Shown in pieces: positions 16,928 to 26,341 of a stretch of DNA of 64,000 nucleotides. The stretch is from Bacteroidota bacterium (GTDB lineage: Bacteria; Bacteroidota; Bacteroidia; Chitinophagales; Chitinophagaceae). The first letter of the stretch is position 1; each line of letters starts with the position of its first letter. The DNA is taken from contig JAEYQO010000121.1 in NCBI GenBank assembly GCA_023409975.1, positions 30,151 through 94,150 of the forward strand, read 5' to 3'. The notes beneath the pieces were generated by a model. The model was not told where the DNA came from. It did no database searches and saw nothing but the letters and a program-made list of their open reading frames with translations. A program made the translations under genes and the position numbers.

Positions 16928-17728
16928 TTACAAATAATGCTCCATCTGTTGCTGGTATTTTCTGGCAGCATCATGGACCTCCTCCTGAAAACTGGCTCCA
17001 GTGCCAGCATAGATTATTCCTCTGGAAACGTTAATCAGAATACCTGCATCCTTATTCATCGCATGTTCACAGACAGTTGCTACATCACCACCCTGGGCAC
17101 CGACACCAGGGATCAGAAAGAAATGGTCGGGAAGCAGATTTCTGACATGTCGCAATTGATCTTCCCGTGTGGCCCCAATCACGAACATCGTATTGGAAGG
17201 CGTGCCCCATCCGGCAACTGTTGTCAGAACTTTCTCATAAAGCAGCCCATTCTCAGTCTTCGTCATTTGAAAATCAGCACTGCCGGCGTTCGATGTCAGC
17301 CCTAGTACTATCGCCCATTTCCCGTCAAACTTCAAAAACGGTTGAACACTGTCTGACCCCATATATGGCGCGACAGTAACACTATCAAAGGGGTAGGTTT
17401 CAAAGAATGTCCTCGCATATTGTTCTGAAGTATTTCCAATGTCTCCTCTTTTTGCATCTGCGATAGTGAACACTTCAGTTCCTAAATAATCGAGGGTTTC
17501 CTGCATCGTCTTCCAGCCCTCAATCCCCTGAGCTTCGTAAAAAGCTGTATTGATCTTGTAGGCCACCGCGAAGTCTCTTGTTGCATCAATGATCGCTTTG
17601 TTGAAAGCCAAAGCAGGATTCTCTTCCTTCAGCAGGTGTTCAGGAATCTTTTTAAGGTCTGTGTCCAAACCAACACAAAGGGAAGATTTCTTACGTTCTA
17701 TAAGACGGATCAGTGAAGCTCGATTCAT
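16928..17728 (-). CDS. pyrF: Orotidine 5'-phosphate decarboxylase (type 2)
   Basis: 266 residues; converts OMP to UMP, the last step of de novo pyrimidine synthesis. The catalytic Lys/Asp motif is DAKRGDIGNTSEQYA, typical of the longer subfamily 2, with substrate-binding PGVGAQGGD and a final RGIIYAG. A TACCTTCG -7-like box at 17741-17734 ends just 5 bp before the ATG, so the transcript may be almost leaderless. Confidence 0.95.
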   Translation of the reverse strand: MNRASLIRLIERKKSSLCVGLDTDLKKIPEHLLKEENPALAFNKAIIDATRDFAVAYKINTAFYEAQGIEGWKTMQETLDYLGTEVFTIADAKRGDIGNTSEQYARTFFETYPFDSVTVAPYMGSDSVQPFLKFDGKWAIVLGLTSNAGSADFQMTKTENGLLYEKVLTTVAGWGTPSNTMFVIGATREDQLRHVRNLLPDHFFLIPGVGAQGGDVATVCEHAMNKDAGILINVSRGIIYAGTGASFQEEVHDAARKYQQQMEHYL

Positions 17729-17776
17729 GGACGCGAAGGTAGAAAATCTTCGAAGTTAGCAGAGAGAACCTCACGA

Positions 17777-18079
17777 TCACGAGTCTTCGTATTTACCGGT
17801 TTTGTCGGTGATGTTCAGATCTTTTGTAAAATTCCGGTGAAGTTTCATGTTAATGAGTAGTTCCTCTGCACCCGCCTGTTGACAGGCGGCCTGTATGTTG
17901 TCAACAAGTTGCATCACTTTGTCATAAGGACCTTCAATAACTGTCTCAAACGGACAGACCTTATAGGTTAAGCTGCTTTCAGATATCATTGCAATCGCCT
18001 GATCAATGATTTTGTATGCATCTTCCTTCGGAATTCCCAGTGGCAGAACCTGTATCGCCAGATTTACTTTCGTCGTCAT
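17777..18079 (-). CDS. Thiamine-binding/MTH1187-YkoF family protein
   Basis: 100 residues, the size of the MTH1187-type ferredoxin-like domain that binds thiamine or a related pyrimidine. Seen: the N-terminal strand VNLAIQVLPLG, SLTYKVCPFETVIEGPYDKVMQLVDNI around residues 35-62 (the YkoF-like T-x-x-ETxIEG core), and a final strand LLINMKLHRN. A ligand-scavenging role is inference. TAATTTG at 18091-18085 ends 5 bp before the ATG. Confidence 0.8.
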   Translation of the reverse strand: MTTKVNLAIQVLPLGIPKEDAYKIIDQAIAMISESSLTYKVCPFETVIEGPYDKVMQLVDNIQAACQQAGAEELLINMKLHRNFTKDLNITDKTGKYEDS

Positions 18080-18153
18080 ACAGGCAAATTAACAACACTG
18101 ATTGTTTCTTTTAAAGTCGGAGTCTTGTAAATTGCGGTCAAAATTTCCACAAC

Positions 18154-19002
18154 ATGAAAAGATTTACACTTGCATTGTTGTTCCTTGCGTCTTCATTTAC
18201 AGGAGCTCTGGCACAGGAACCACTGAAGCTTCCTGCATTGAGTCCGGCTACCAGGATCGTACAGGAATTTTCTACTTCGAACATCGAAATCAGTTATAGC
18301 CGTCCGTCTATGCGGGGCCGTAAAATCTTTGGTGATGTTGTTCCTTACAACAATGTTTGGCGTACTGGCGCTAATGGCGCCACAAAGATCAAATTTGGTG
18401 AAGACGTGAAGGTCGCTGGTAAAGAGGTGAAAGCAGGCGAATATGCGATCTATACCATTCCTGGTCGTGACCAGTGGGAGGTGATACTGAACAAGGGTGT
18501 AGGCAATTGGGGTGCGATGGGTTATGATACTAAAGATGATATCGCCCGTTTTATGGTAAAGCCACAAACACTCGCAACACCGGTTCAGACGTTTACTATC
18601 GGTGTTTCAAATATCAGCTTCAATTCTGCAAACATTGATATCGAGTGGGAGCGTACAAAGATCACCATCCCGGTAACTGTTGATAACAACGCCAGCATTA
18701 TGGCCAATATCGACAGGGCTATTAACAAACCAAGTGTTCCTTATTTCCCTGCAGCAAATTACCTGTTTGAAACAAACCAGGATCTGGGCAAAGCCATGGA
18801 GTACGTGAATAAAGCACTGGCTCAACATCCTAATGCCTATTATATGTATAACCTGAAAGCTCGTATCGCGCAAAAGCAGGGCAACAAGGAAGAGGCTATT
18901 GCGGCAGCAACTCAATCCATCGAACTGGCGAAAGGAACTCCTAACGAAGCAGAATACAAAAAAAGAGGCGAAGAGATCATCAAAGCGATGTCCCGCCGCT
19001 AG
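18154..19002 (+). CDS. DUF2911 secreted protein with C-terminal TPR
   Basis: 282 residues with a signal peptide (SSFTGALAQ). The central DUF2911 domain (about 40-180) shows the hallmark SNIEISYSRPSMRGRKIFG and GANGATKIKFGEDVKV, and the C-terminal 90 residues contain at least one TPR-like helix pair (AMEYVNKALAQHPNAYYMYNLKARIAQKQGNKEEAIAAATQSIELA). Periplasmic; biochemical role unknown. It ends in a textbook terminator 24 bp after the stop. Confidence 0.87.
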   Translation: MKRFTLALLFLASSFTGALAQEPLKLPALSPATRIVQEFSTSNIEISYSRPSMRGRKIFGDVVPYNNVWRTGANGATKIKFGEDVKVAGKEVKAGEYAIYTIPGRDQWEVILNKGVGNWGAMGYDTKDDIARFMVKPQTLATPVQTFTIGVSNISFNSANIDIEWERTKITIPVTVDNNASIMANIDRAINKPSVPYFPAANYLFETNQDLGKAMEYVNKALAQHPNAYYMYNLKARIAQKQGNKEEAIAAATQSIELAKGTPNEAEYKKRGEEIIKAMSRR

Positions 19003-19026
19003 TTTTCAATTCTCTTTATATTTACG

Positions 19027-19058
19027 CCCGTCGCGAAAAGCGACGGGTTTTTCTTTTT
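19027..19058 (+). terminator. Intrinsic terminator of the DUF2911 gene
   Basis: Stem CCCGTCGC/GCGACGGG with loop GAAAA, followed by a run of T interrupted by one C. Confidence 0.9.
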
Positions 19059-19072
19059 ATTCAGATTCCACC

Positions 19073-21544
19073 ATGCATAGACTTTCGACAGTTGCGTTAC
19101 TATTTATTAGCTTCTTTGCCACTGCTCAGCAATACAGACCTGCTCCTTCTCACAAAATCCATCATAAAATAGAGCGCCTGAAGCATCTCACACGGGTGTT
19201 GTACCTTGCCGCACACCCAGATGATGAAAACACCCGATTATTAGCCTGGCTGGTTAATGATCAACATCTTCCTACTGCTTATCTTTCGCTCACACGGGGC
19301 GACGGAGGTCAGAATATTCTGGGCAGTGAACAGGGTGCAGCTCTGGGACTGATAAGAACACACGAACTGCTTGAAGCGCGTAAGCTGGATGGCGCTGAAC
19401 AGTTCTTTACCCGGGCTATCGATTTTGGGTTTTCCAAGAATCCGGACGAGACGTTTAACCACTGGAATGAATATTCGATTCTTTACGACATTGTATGGAA
19501 TATCAGAAAGTACCGTCCTGATGTGATCATCACACGGTTTCCTCCGGATAGCAGGGGCGGGCATGGCCAACACTCAGCATCGGCGATTCTGGCGGCTAAG
19601 GCCTTCGATCTGGCCGGCGATAAGCTGCAGTATACCGAACATTTAAAGGAACTTGATGCCTGGCAACCTAAAAGACTTTTATGGAATACTTACAGATTCG
19701 GAAGTCGCAATACAACTTCAGAAGACCAGTTTAAGTTGGAGGTAGGACAATATAGTCCGGTCCTCGGCCTTGGTTATGGTGAACTGGCGGGTATCAGTCG
19801 AAGCATTCACAGAAGTCAGGGAGCTGGTACACCCAGTGTTCCTGGTGTACAGCTGGAGTATTTTGAGCATACCAAAGGAGATTCCCTCAGAAACACGCTT
19901 TTTGACGGGATCGACATCACCTGGAATAGAGTAGGGAGGCCTGAGATTTCACCCAAAATCGACGCGATACTGGCCCAATATGATTTTACCAGACCCTGGA
20001 AATCAGTGCCTGCGCTGCTGGAGCTCCGCTCCATGATTAACGAGGTCACTGATACCTACTGGCGCAATGAGAAGCTGAAAGAACTGGATGAACTAATCCT
20101 CGATGCAGCAGGGGTCATGGCCGAAGCGACTACAGATCGCGCGGAAATCGTCGCTGGTGACTCAAGTCGGTTTACGCTGAGGATCATCGCAAGAAATGAG
20201 GCTACTACCAGACTGGAAGTCGTATCATGGCCAGGGGTAATTAAATCACCCAACCAGCCCCTGGCATCAGACAGCCTGTACACCTTTAGCCAGGTGGTAA
20301 GAATTCCGGAAGATCAGCCTCTGACGCAACCTTACTGGATGTCGTTCCCTTCCATAGGAGCCTCTTTTAGCATTCCCGGTGATAGTCTGATCGGATTACC
20401 CGTTTCGCCGAATCAACTCAACGCGCATCTGACTATTTCTATTAATGGAACCAGGTTCCAACTGGCGATACCACTATCCTTTAAGAAACTGGAACCCACC
20501 AGAGGCGATGTAGTGGAACAACTGAGAGTTGTTCCCGCAGTTTCAGTTGAACCTTACAGCTCGCTACTGATCACCAAACCGGATGGCAGTTTACAAACCG
20601 CTATCAGATTAAAAGCTTTCGCAGATGTTGGCGGCGGTTCTTTGAATGTTTATGCGAACAACCAAATTCTACAGAAAATCGCTGTCGGAGATCTCCGGGC
20701 TTTCACGGACACCACCATCTCCGTGAATATCACGCCAGACCAGGCCCGTAAAGTAAAAGCGAGTACCTATTATCTGGATGCTGAATTTGTTTCGACATCA
20801 GGAACATTTAATAGATCGCTCCAATTGATCAGATACGATCACCTTCCTACTATTCAATATTTCACCTCGCCAACCGCTAAGGTGATCGCCAACGACTGGA
20901 AAGTGAAAGCAAAAAAAATCGGCTTCGTTGAAGGTGCTGGTGATTATACTGTAAGCCTACTGCGTCAGGCAGGACTCGAGGTAGAGGTGCTTAAGGCTTC
21001 CGACCTGACGATGGCTGAGAGACTAAAGGAATACGATGCGATCATTACGGGTGTCAGGGCAGTGAATGTGGAGCCCCGGATGGCATCGTGGTTGCCTGTA
21101 CTGCATCAGTACGTTCGCAACGGAGGTACGCTGATCATGCAATACAACACGCTGCAGGACCTGGCAACTACCCAAATGGGACCTTATCCGTTCAAACTCG
21201 CTAATAAGCGGGTGACAGAAGAAGACGCAAAAATGGAGGTGCTAATTCCAAACCATCCACTGCTTAATTTTCCAAATAAGATCGATTCTACCGATTTCCA
21301 GGGCTGGGTGCAGGAACGGGGATTATATTTTCCTTCCGAATGGGATCCACAGTATGAAAGCCTGTTTCGGATGCACGATACTGGAGAAGAAAGTTTAGAC
21401 GGAGCTGTACTCTACACAAAGTATGGAAAGGGGCATTTTATTTATAACTCTTTGTCCTTCTTCCGTCAGCTACCTGCAGGTCAAAAAGGTGCTATTCGTT
21501 TATTGATGAATATGATTTCAGCAGGGAAGAACGGTTCCGACTAG
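19073..21544 (+). CDS. PIG-L family deacetylase with long C-terminal extension
   Basis: 823 residues from ATG 19073; the frame is open further upstream, but that part crosses the terminator of the previous gene and the signal peptide (LLFISFFATAQQ) begins here. The N-terminal LmbE/PIG-L domain has the zinc-site motif AAHPDDEN (about residue 45) and HGQHSAS (about 163), typical of N-acetylglucosaminyl-type amidohydrolases. The C-terminal third (about 620-820) resembles a ThuA/glutamine-amidotransferase-like flavodoxin fold (KIGFVEGAGDYT, YDAIITGVRAVN, GGTLIMQYNT). Predicted periplasmic glycan or glycoconjugate deacetylase; the substrate is unknown. No hairpin terminator follows. Confidence 0.88.
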   Translation: MHRLSTVALLFISFFATAQQYRPAPSHKIHHKIERLKHLTRVLYLAAHPDDENTRLLAWLVNDQHLPTAYLSLTRGDGGQNILGSEQGAALGLIRTHELLEARKLDGAEQFFTRAIDFGFSKNPDETFNHWNEYSILYDIVWNIRKYRPDVIITRFPPDSRGGHGQHSASAILAAKAFDLAGDKLQYTEHLKELDAWQPKRLLWNTYRFGSRNTTSEDQFKLEVGQYSPVLGLGYGELAGISRSIHRSQGAGTPSVPGVQLEYFEHTKGDSLRNTLFDGIDITWNRVGRPEISPKIDAILAQYDFTRPWKSVPALLELRSMINEVTDTYWRNEKLKELDELILDAAGVMAEATTDRAEIVAGDSSRFTLRIIARNEATTRLEVVSWPGVIKSPNQPLASDSLYTFSQVVRIPEDQPLTQPYWMSFPSIGASFSIPGDSLIGLPVSPNQLNAHLTISINGTRFQLAIPLSFKKLEPTRGDVVEQLRVVPAVSVEPYSSLLITKPDGSLQTAIRLKAFADVGGGSLNVYANNQILQKIAVGDLRAFTDTTISVNITPDQARKVKASTYYLDAEFVSTSGTFNRSLQLIRYDHLPTIQYFTSPTAKVIANDWKVKAKKIGFVEGAGDYTVSLLRQAGLEVEVLKASDLTMAERLKEYDAIITGVRAVNVEPRMASWLPVLHQYVRNGGTLIMQYNTLQDLATTQMGPYPFKLANKRVTEEDAKMEVLIPNHPLLNFPNKIDSTDFQGWVQERGLYFPSEWDPQYESLFRMHDTGEESLDGAVLYTKYGKGHFIYNSLSFFRQLPAGQKGAIRLLMNMISAGKNGSD

Positions 21545-21608
21545 GTTTTTTGCACCTGGAGTCTGTCAAGTACTTGTTTTACGATAATATTATATGCATG
21601 CTTTTAAG

Positions 21609-21729
21609 GCTATTGTCCGGCTAATCTCCGGCTCACAAGCACCTGACCCACAGAGTCACCGGTTTGTCAGTTATGAGTCACCGGTAAATCGAGGTGGAGT
21701 CATCCCTGAAGGAGCTGGACTGGGTTAAA
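21609..21729. repeat. 11/22-bp periodic intergenic array between converging genes
   Basis: Blocks in strict 11-bp register: GCTATTGTCCG and GCTAATCTCCG at 21609 and 21620, then GAGTCACCGGT at 21653 and again at 21675, and GAGTCATCCCT at 21697. The intervening blocks TTGTCAGTTAT and AAATCGAGGTG keep TC at positions 4-5, so five successive blocks share that dinucleotide. It fills the gap between the converging PIG-L and purM genes, neither of which has a hairpin terminator there. Confidence 0.75.
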
Positions 21730-21811
21730 GAGATGAGTAAGTGAATCTGAGGCCCGGTGGGATGGGCTTCAGAATAGTTATAGTACACGATCTTATTGAT
21801 TGAACGAGTTG

Positions 21812-22984
21812 TCAGGAGTAACTGAATGTCCCGTACGGCGATTCGATTACGACTTCTTTTTTTACTGAGTCTTCCACCTGACCAGAGATGCAGGCTTGTA
21901 TGCCCAGATCTTCAGAGAGCTGAATTAACGCCTCTGCCGTGTTTCTGTCTGTGAATACCTCCAGCCGCTGTCCCATATTAAACACCTGGTACATCTCCTT
22001 CCATTCAGTGCCTGCAGATTCCTGGATCATCTGAAAAAGCGGGGGTATGGGTAGCAAGTTGTTTTTGACTACCCTTAAAGGCTTCGGCAGGTAATGCAGG
22101 CATTTACTTTGACCACCGCCGCTACAATGGATTATCCCGTGAATCCTGTCGAAATGGCTATCGAGGATTTTCAGGACGAGCGGTGCATAGGTACGGGTAG
22201 GAGACAACAGCATTTTCCCGATGTTCAGTGGGGTCTGTGTTGGGTCTTCCAGATCGTAGCTGCCGTTATAGACGACTTCGTCAGGAAGATTCGGGTCTAC
22301 AGATTCCGGAAAGAGGGATGCGTATTTCTTGTGGAGTAGTTCGTGACGGGCGCTGGTGAGACCATTGCTGCCCATACCGCTGTTATATTCCTGTTCATAC
22401 CGGGCCTGCCCGTAACTCGCAAAGGAAACGATCACATCTCCGCTGGTCAGGTTTTCAGTAGTTACTAACCGATCCCGACGCATACGGCAGGCCATCGTCC
22501 CGTCCACAATCACCGTTCTGACCACATCTCCTACATCTGCCGTTTCCCCACCCATGAACCGGATGTCGATCCCATACTCATGCATGAGGTCGAAGTACTC
22601 CTGAGTGCCGTTGATAAGAGCTGAAATAACCTCACCAGGAACAAGATTCTTGTTTCTGCCAATGGTGGAAGAATAAGTGAAAGGTCCTGTTGCGCCGACA
22701 CAAAGCATGTCATCTATATTCATGACGATCGAGTCGATGGCGATACCCTTCCAGACACTAAGATCACCTGTTTGTTTCCAGTATAAATATGCCAGGATCG
22801 ACTTTGTTCCTGCGCCATCTGCGTGCATAATATTGCAATACTGGTCGTCATTACCCCAGTAATCGGGGTATATTTTGCAGAAAGCATTTGGAAATAAGCC
22901 CTTGTCCAGTTTGGATATAGCCTTATGGACATCTTCTTTTTGAGCTGAAACACCTCTCAGGTTGTATCTGTTATTCACTGACAT
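21812..22984 (-). CDS. purM: Phosphoribosylformylglycinamidine cyclo-ligase (AIR synthase)
   Basis: 390 residues from ATG 22984 (MSVNNRYNLRGVSAQKEDV); an upstream in-frame ATG at 23020 is less likely since a -7 promoter box lies between the two. ATP-dependent closure of FGAM to AIR in purine synthesis. Seen: the substrate loop HADGAGTKS, DSIVMNIDDMLCVGA, GGETADVGD and the C-terminal GMGSNGLTSARHE and HCSGGGQSKC (which replaces the usual HITGGG). This is the long Bacteroidota-type PurM. purA lies 4 kb away on the other strand. Confidence 0.9.
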   Translation of the reverse strand: MSVNNRYNLRGVSAQKEDVHKAISKLDKGLFPNAFCKIYPDYWGNDDQYCNIMHADGAGTKSILAYLYWKQTGDLSVWKGIAIDSIVMNIDDMLCVGATGPFTYSSTIGRNKNLVPGEVISALINGTQEYFDLMHEYGIDIRFMGGETADVGDVVRTVIVDGTMACRMRRDRLVTTENLTSGDVIVSFASYGQARYEQEYNSGMGSNGLTSARHELLHKKYASLFPESVDPNLPDEVVYNGSYDLEDPTQTPLNIGKMLLSPTRTYAPLVLKILDSHFDRIHGIIHCSGGGQSKCLHYLPKPLRVVKNNLLPIPPLFQMIQESAGTEWKEMYQVFNMGQRLEVFTDRNTAEALIQLSEDLGIQACISGQVEDSVKKEVVIESPYGTFSYS

Positions 22985-23002
22985 CGCAACGTTTTCTGGC
23001 CC

Positions 23003-23010
23003 CAAAGATA
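23003..23010 (-). promoter_or_regulatory. -7 promoter box TATCTTTG of purM
   Basis: An exact TAnnTTTG match reading on the minus strand, 18 bp before the purM ATG and downstream of a terminator, so purM is transcribed independently of the DUF2723 gene. No good -33 TTTG seen. Confidence 0.5.
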
Positions 23011-23050
23011 GTCTGAGCAAATGAGTTATACCTCGATGGTGTACAAAAGA

Positions 23051-23077
23051 AAAGTCCCGGCTGAAGGCCGGGACTTT
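23051..23077 (-). terminator. Terminator of the DUF2723 gene
   Basis: Perfect 11-bp stem AAAGTCCCGGC/GCCGGGACTTT with a 5-nt loop, 21 bp after the DUF2723 stop on the minus strand; continues into TTCTTTTG. Confidence 0.88.
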
Positions 23078-23097
23078 AGCTTGTCAGAGATAGGAAA

Positions 23098-26000
23098 TTA
23101 TTGCATTTGCTGCATGTTCACTTTTGTACTTGCCTGCTGTACCAACAGTTGCACCTTCTGGTTCAACTCATCTGCAGTCTTCTGATCCCCAGCCTGCTGA
23201 GCTACGCCGGCAAGATAATTGATTACGGAGAGGTTTCTCTGCAGGTCGGAAACCATAGAGTTTCTGGTATCTGCATTGTCGAACGCAAGTATGTATTTGA
23301 TATCGTCTTCCATGTTCTTGCTGATGGCAAGCGTGAGGTTGCGACCTTTTTCAAGCGCGGCAGCACGGTAGTAAGAAACCGCCATAAAATAGGCAGGCAT
23401 ATCGTAGGCATAAGATTCGCGTGTGATACCGGCCATTACTTTATCCAGTAATTGAACGGCTTCTGGCTGACGACCCTTCGCTGATAATTCATCTGCTATA
23501 CGGGCAGCAGATATTCTGTAGGAGATCAGCATCTGGCGGTTCTTTTCGTCAAAATAGACGTCTTTCCGCTCGGCTCCTCCCCACTGGTAGGTGTTCATGA
23601 AAAGATCGTAGCTCTTGTCGACATCCACAAAGCCCATATCGCCAGGGTTTGTAGGTCTGGTATCAGTGTACTTGAAGGGCACGAGACGGTATACGGTCCC
23701 TTCCATACGGAGATAGTCCTGCATACCCTGATAGTTTTCCCCAAGTCCGGACCCAAAGTAAATTGGTCTGTTCCAACCGTCTCTTGCGATTGCAGCAACG
23801 ATATTCAGCATGCCCAGATCATCCTTGTAGGCAATCTCTTTCGGGAAGGTAAACTTCATCTCGGTGTTCAACCGTCCAGAGTCGTTTGCAGACACAAGCC
23901 CTTTTTGTATGAGTTGTTCCATGCTGAGGCCTGGCAGGAACAGATTCTTTGACGGGAAATAGTTTTCCGCATCACCCTGAACGGTGCGGAGTTTGGCAGT
24001 GGGATCATCGCTGATAATAAACTGCGCCACCTCGATCAGATTAAAATAACGGTCTTTGGGGATTTGGGGATTTTCGAAATACCTTATGTAGTTTCTGCGA
24101 TCTCCAATATAGTGTTCCTTCTTCCAGATCATTGGCACCGCAGGGGCATCATTGATCTTGTAATTGAGCTGGTCGATATACCAATCGATTCCAAGAAGGC
24201 TGGTATTGACAATCCGTACGTCGGTTCTGATTCCTTCAACCTCCTGTAAGTACCAAAGCGGATAAGTGTCATTATCGCCAAAGGTGAACAGGATGGCGTT
24301 CGGTTCACAGGACATCAGGGTGTTGTAAGCAGTAGCCCTGGCTATATACTTGCGGCTTCTGTCGTGATCATCCCAATTCTCTGCAGCCATCAATACGGGT
24401 ACGGCCAGCAGGGTGATAAGAATTGTCGCATAGATCCCCTTAGACCCCTTCAGAAACCGCTGTAACCATTCGTTTGCCATTAAAACACCCAATCCGATCC
24501 AGATGGCAAAGGTGTAGGTGGATCCCGCATAGGCATAATCACGTTCACGTGGTTGTAGCGGTGTATTATTCAGGTAAAGAACTATCGCAATACCGGTGAA
24601 GAAGAAGAGCATGAAGGTGACAATGCCATCTTTTTTGTTCCTGTTGAACTGATAGATCAGTCCCATCACACCAAGTATGAATGGAAGGAAGTACAATTGA
24701 TTTCTGGCTTTATTATTACGATAACCATCTGGCAGGAGATCGATATCGCCTCTGCCCATCATTTTGTCGATAGGTTTGATACCCGATATCCAGTTTCCTT
24801 CCCTGGGTCCGCCATGCCCCTGGTAGTCATTCTGACGACCGGCATAGTTCCACATGAAGTAGCGCCACCACATCCAGTTCAACTGATAGCCAAAGAAAAA
24901 GCTGAAGTTATCTGCAGAGGTAGGTGTTTCATTCGGTCCAAGTCCAAGGTATGAACGATAGAAGTTTACGTGGCTTGGATTATTGTTGTCCCAGACACGA
25001 GGGAAGAATCGCTCGCTTCCAAACTCGTATTCCATTTTATTTCCCACTATTTCATAAGACCGCTTTCCGTCCTTGGTGACCTGATCATAAAAATGACCTT
25101 TTGTACGGATACCCACGACAGGGCTCGTGAAATCAGGTCCGAAAAGAAGAGGCTGTGAACCAAACTGTTCGCGGTTTACATAAGACAAAAACCTATTGGT
25201 ATTATCAGGATTCGTCATGTCAATAGGTACGTCTGCTCTGGAACGTAGCACTGGTACCATATAAGTAAGGAATCCGATGAGTACAAAGAGCAGGCACAAC
25301 ATGCCGGTGTGCAGCAAATACTTATTCTTCTTTCTTGCATAAATGGTAGCCCAGATTACCAGAGCAGCCAGCAGAAGCAGGAAGAAAATGGCACCGGAAT
25401 CGAATGGCAGCCCAAAGTTGTTTACGAACAGTAATTCAAACTGAAAAGCGAGGTAGGGAATACCCTGAATAACGCCGAACTGAACGAGCGCCAGGATGAC
25501 GCAGCCAATGAGGAAAGCTACGACAGCCCCGCTATTGGTAGGTGTATACCTTCTGTAATAGTATACCAGGGCAAGCGCCGGAATTGTCAGAAGGTTCAAT
25601 AGGTGCGTACCTATGGAAAGACCTGTGAGATAGGCAATGAAAAGTAACCAGCGATCTGCGTATTTATTATCAGCGTTGTGCTCCCATTTCAGGATCGCCC
25701 AGAAGACGATAGCGGTAAATAATGAGGATGTTGCGTATACTTCTGCTTCCACTGCAGAGAACCAGAACGTATCTGAGAATGTATAGGCAAGTGCTCCGAC
25801 AAGACCAGCACCCATAATCAGGGCCCTTTGCCTGCCATCCGGTTCCTGCTGGTCCGGCGCTATCAGCCTTTTAGCGAAATGGGTTATAGTCCAGAAAAGA
25901 AAGAGTATAGTGAGTCCACTCGCAATCGCAGACCATGCATTAATCATCAGCGCTGCAGAACCTGGATCCGGAGCGAGCATCCCGAACATCCGCTGCAATA

Positions 26001-26172
26001 ACATGAAGAATGGTGCACCAGGGGAGTGCCCGACTTCCAGTTTATAGCCGCAGGAAATGAATTCCCCGCAGTCCCAGAAACTGACGGTGCGTTCCATTGT
26101 AATCAGGTAAACAAAAGTGGCAATACCACCTGTGATCCAACCGACCAGGTTGTTGAGTTTACGAAAATTCAT
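23098..26172 (-). CDS. DUF2723 polytopic GT-C-like membrane protein
   Basis: 1024 residues with some 12-13 hydrophobic segments in the first 600 and a soluble C-terminal part. The N-terminal DUF2723 core includes TMERTVSFWDCGEFISCGYKLEVGHSPGAPFF, whose acidic residues (D, E) in the first extracytoplasmic loop are where GT-C glycosyltransferases keep their catalytic acid. Human TMEM260, also a DUF2723 protein, is reported to be an O-mannosyltransferase, so lipid-linked sugar transfer to periplasmic proteins is a reasonable inference here. The C-terminal region (about 850-1010) looks helical, TPR-like. It is transcribed after the IPExxxVDY gene and before purM, but ends in its own terminator. 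Confidence 0.85.
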   Translation of the reverse strand: MNFRKLNNLVGWITGGIATFVYLITMERTVSFWDCGEFISCGYKLEVGHSPGAPFFMLLQRMFGMLAPDPGSAALMINAWSAIASGLTILFLFWTITHFAKRLIAPDQQEPDGRQRALIMGAGLVGALAYTFSDTFWFSAVEAEVYATSSLFTAIVFWAILKWEHNADNKYADRWLLFIAYLTGLSIGTHLLNLLTIPALALVYYYRRYTPTNSGAVVAFLIGCVILALVQFGVIQGIPYLAFQFELLFVNNFGLPFDSGAIFFLLLLAALVIWATIYARKKNKYLLHTGMLCLLFVLIGFLTYMVPVLRSRADVPIDMTNPDNTNRFLSYVNREQFGSQPLLFGPDFTSPVVGIRTKGHFYDQVTKDGKRSYEIVGNKMEYEFGSERFFPRVWDNNNPSHVNFYRSYLGLGPNETPTSADNFSFFFGYQLNWMWWRYFMWNYAGRQNDYQGHGGPREGNWISGIKPIDKMMGRGDIDLLPDGYRNNKARNQLYFLPFILGVMGLIYQFNRNKKDGIVTFMLFFFTGIAIVLYLNNTPLQPRERDYAYAGSTYTFAIWIGLGVLMANEWLQRFLKGSKGIYATILITLLAVPVLMAAENWDDHDRSRKYIARATAYNTLMSCEPNAILFTFGDNDTYPLWYLQEVEGIRTDVRIVNTSLLGIDWYIDQLNYKINDAPAVPMIWKKEHYIGDRRNYIRYFENPQIPKDRYFNLIEVAQFIISDDPTAKLRTVQGDAENYFPSKNLFLPGLSMEQLIQKGLVSANDSGRLNTEMKFTFPKEIAYKDDLGMLNIVAAIARDGWNRPIYFGSGLGENYQGMQDYLRMEGTVYRLVPFKYTDTRPTNPGDMGFVDVDKSYDLFMNTYQWGGAERKDVYFDEKNRQMLISYRISAARIADELSAKGRQPEAVQLLDKVMAGITRESYAYDMPAYFMAVSYYRAAALEKGRNLTLAISKNMEDDIKYILAFDNADTRNSMVSDLQRNLSVINYLAGVAQQAGDQKTADELNQKVQLLVQQASTKVNMQQMQ

Positions 26173-26341
26173 GTTCGAGTTTTGTTAGTCTTAGACAGTT
26201 AGTGGGGTCTCAAGGCTAGTGGCGTTCTCTCGTTTTAACTTTTTGCATCACCACCTGTTTCCTTTCCAGACCAATTTTGATGAGCAACAAAAATAGAAAA
26301 ATAGCCTCACCGTCCAACTTAAGGTAAAACTTTGCTGGTGA

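Noticed and set aside
18899..19072. Upstream extension of the PIG-L frame
   Set aside because: It overlaps the DUF2911 coding end and its terminator; the signal peptide begins at 19073.
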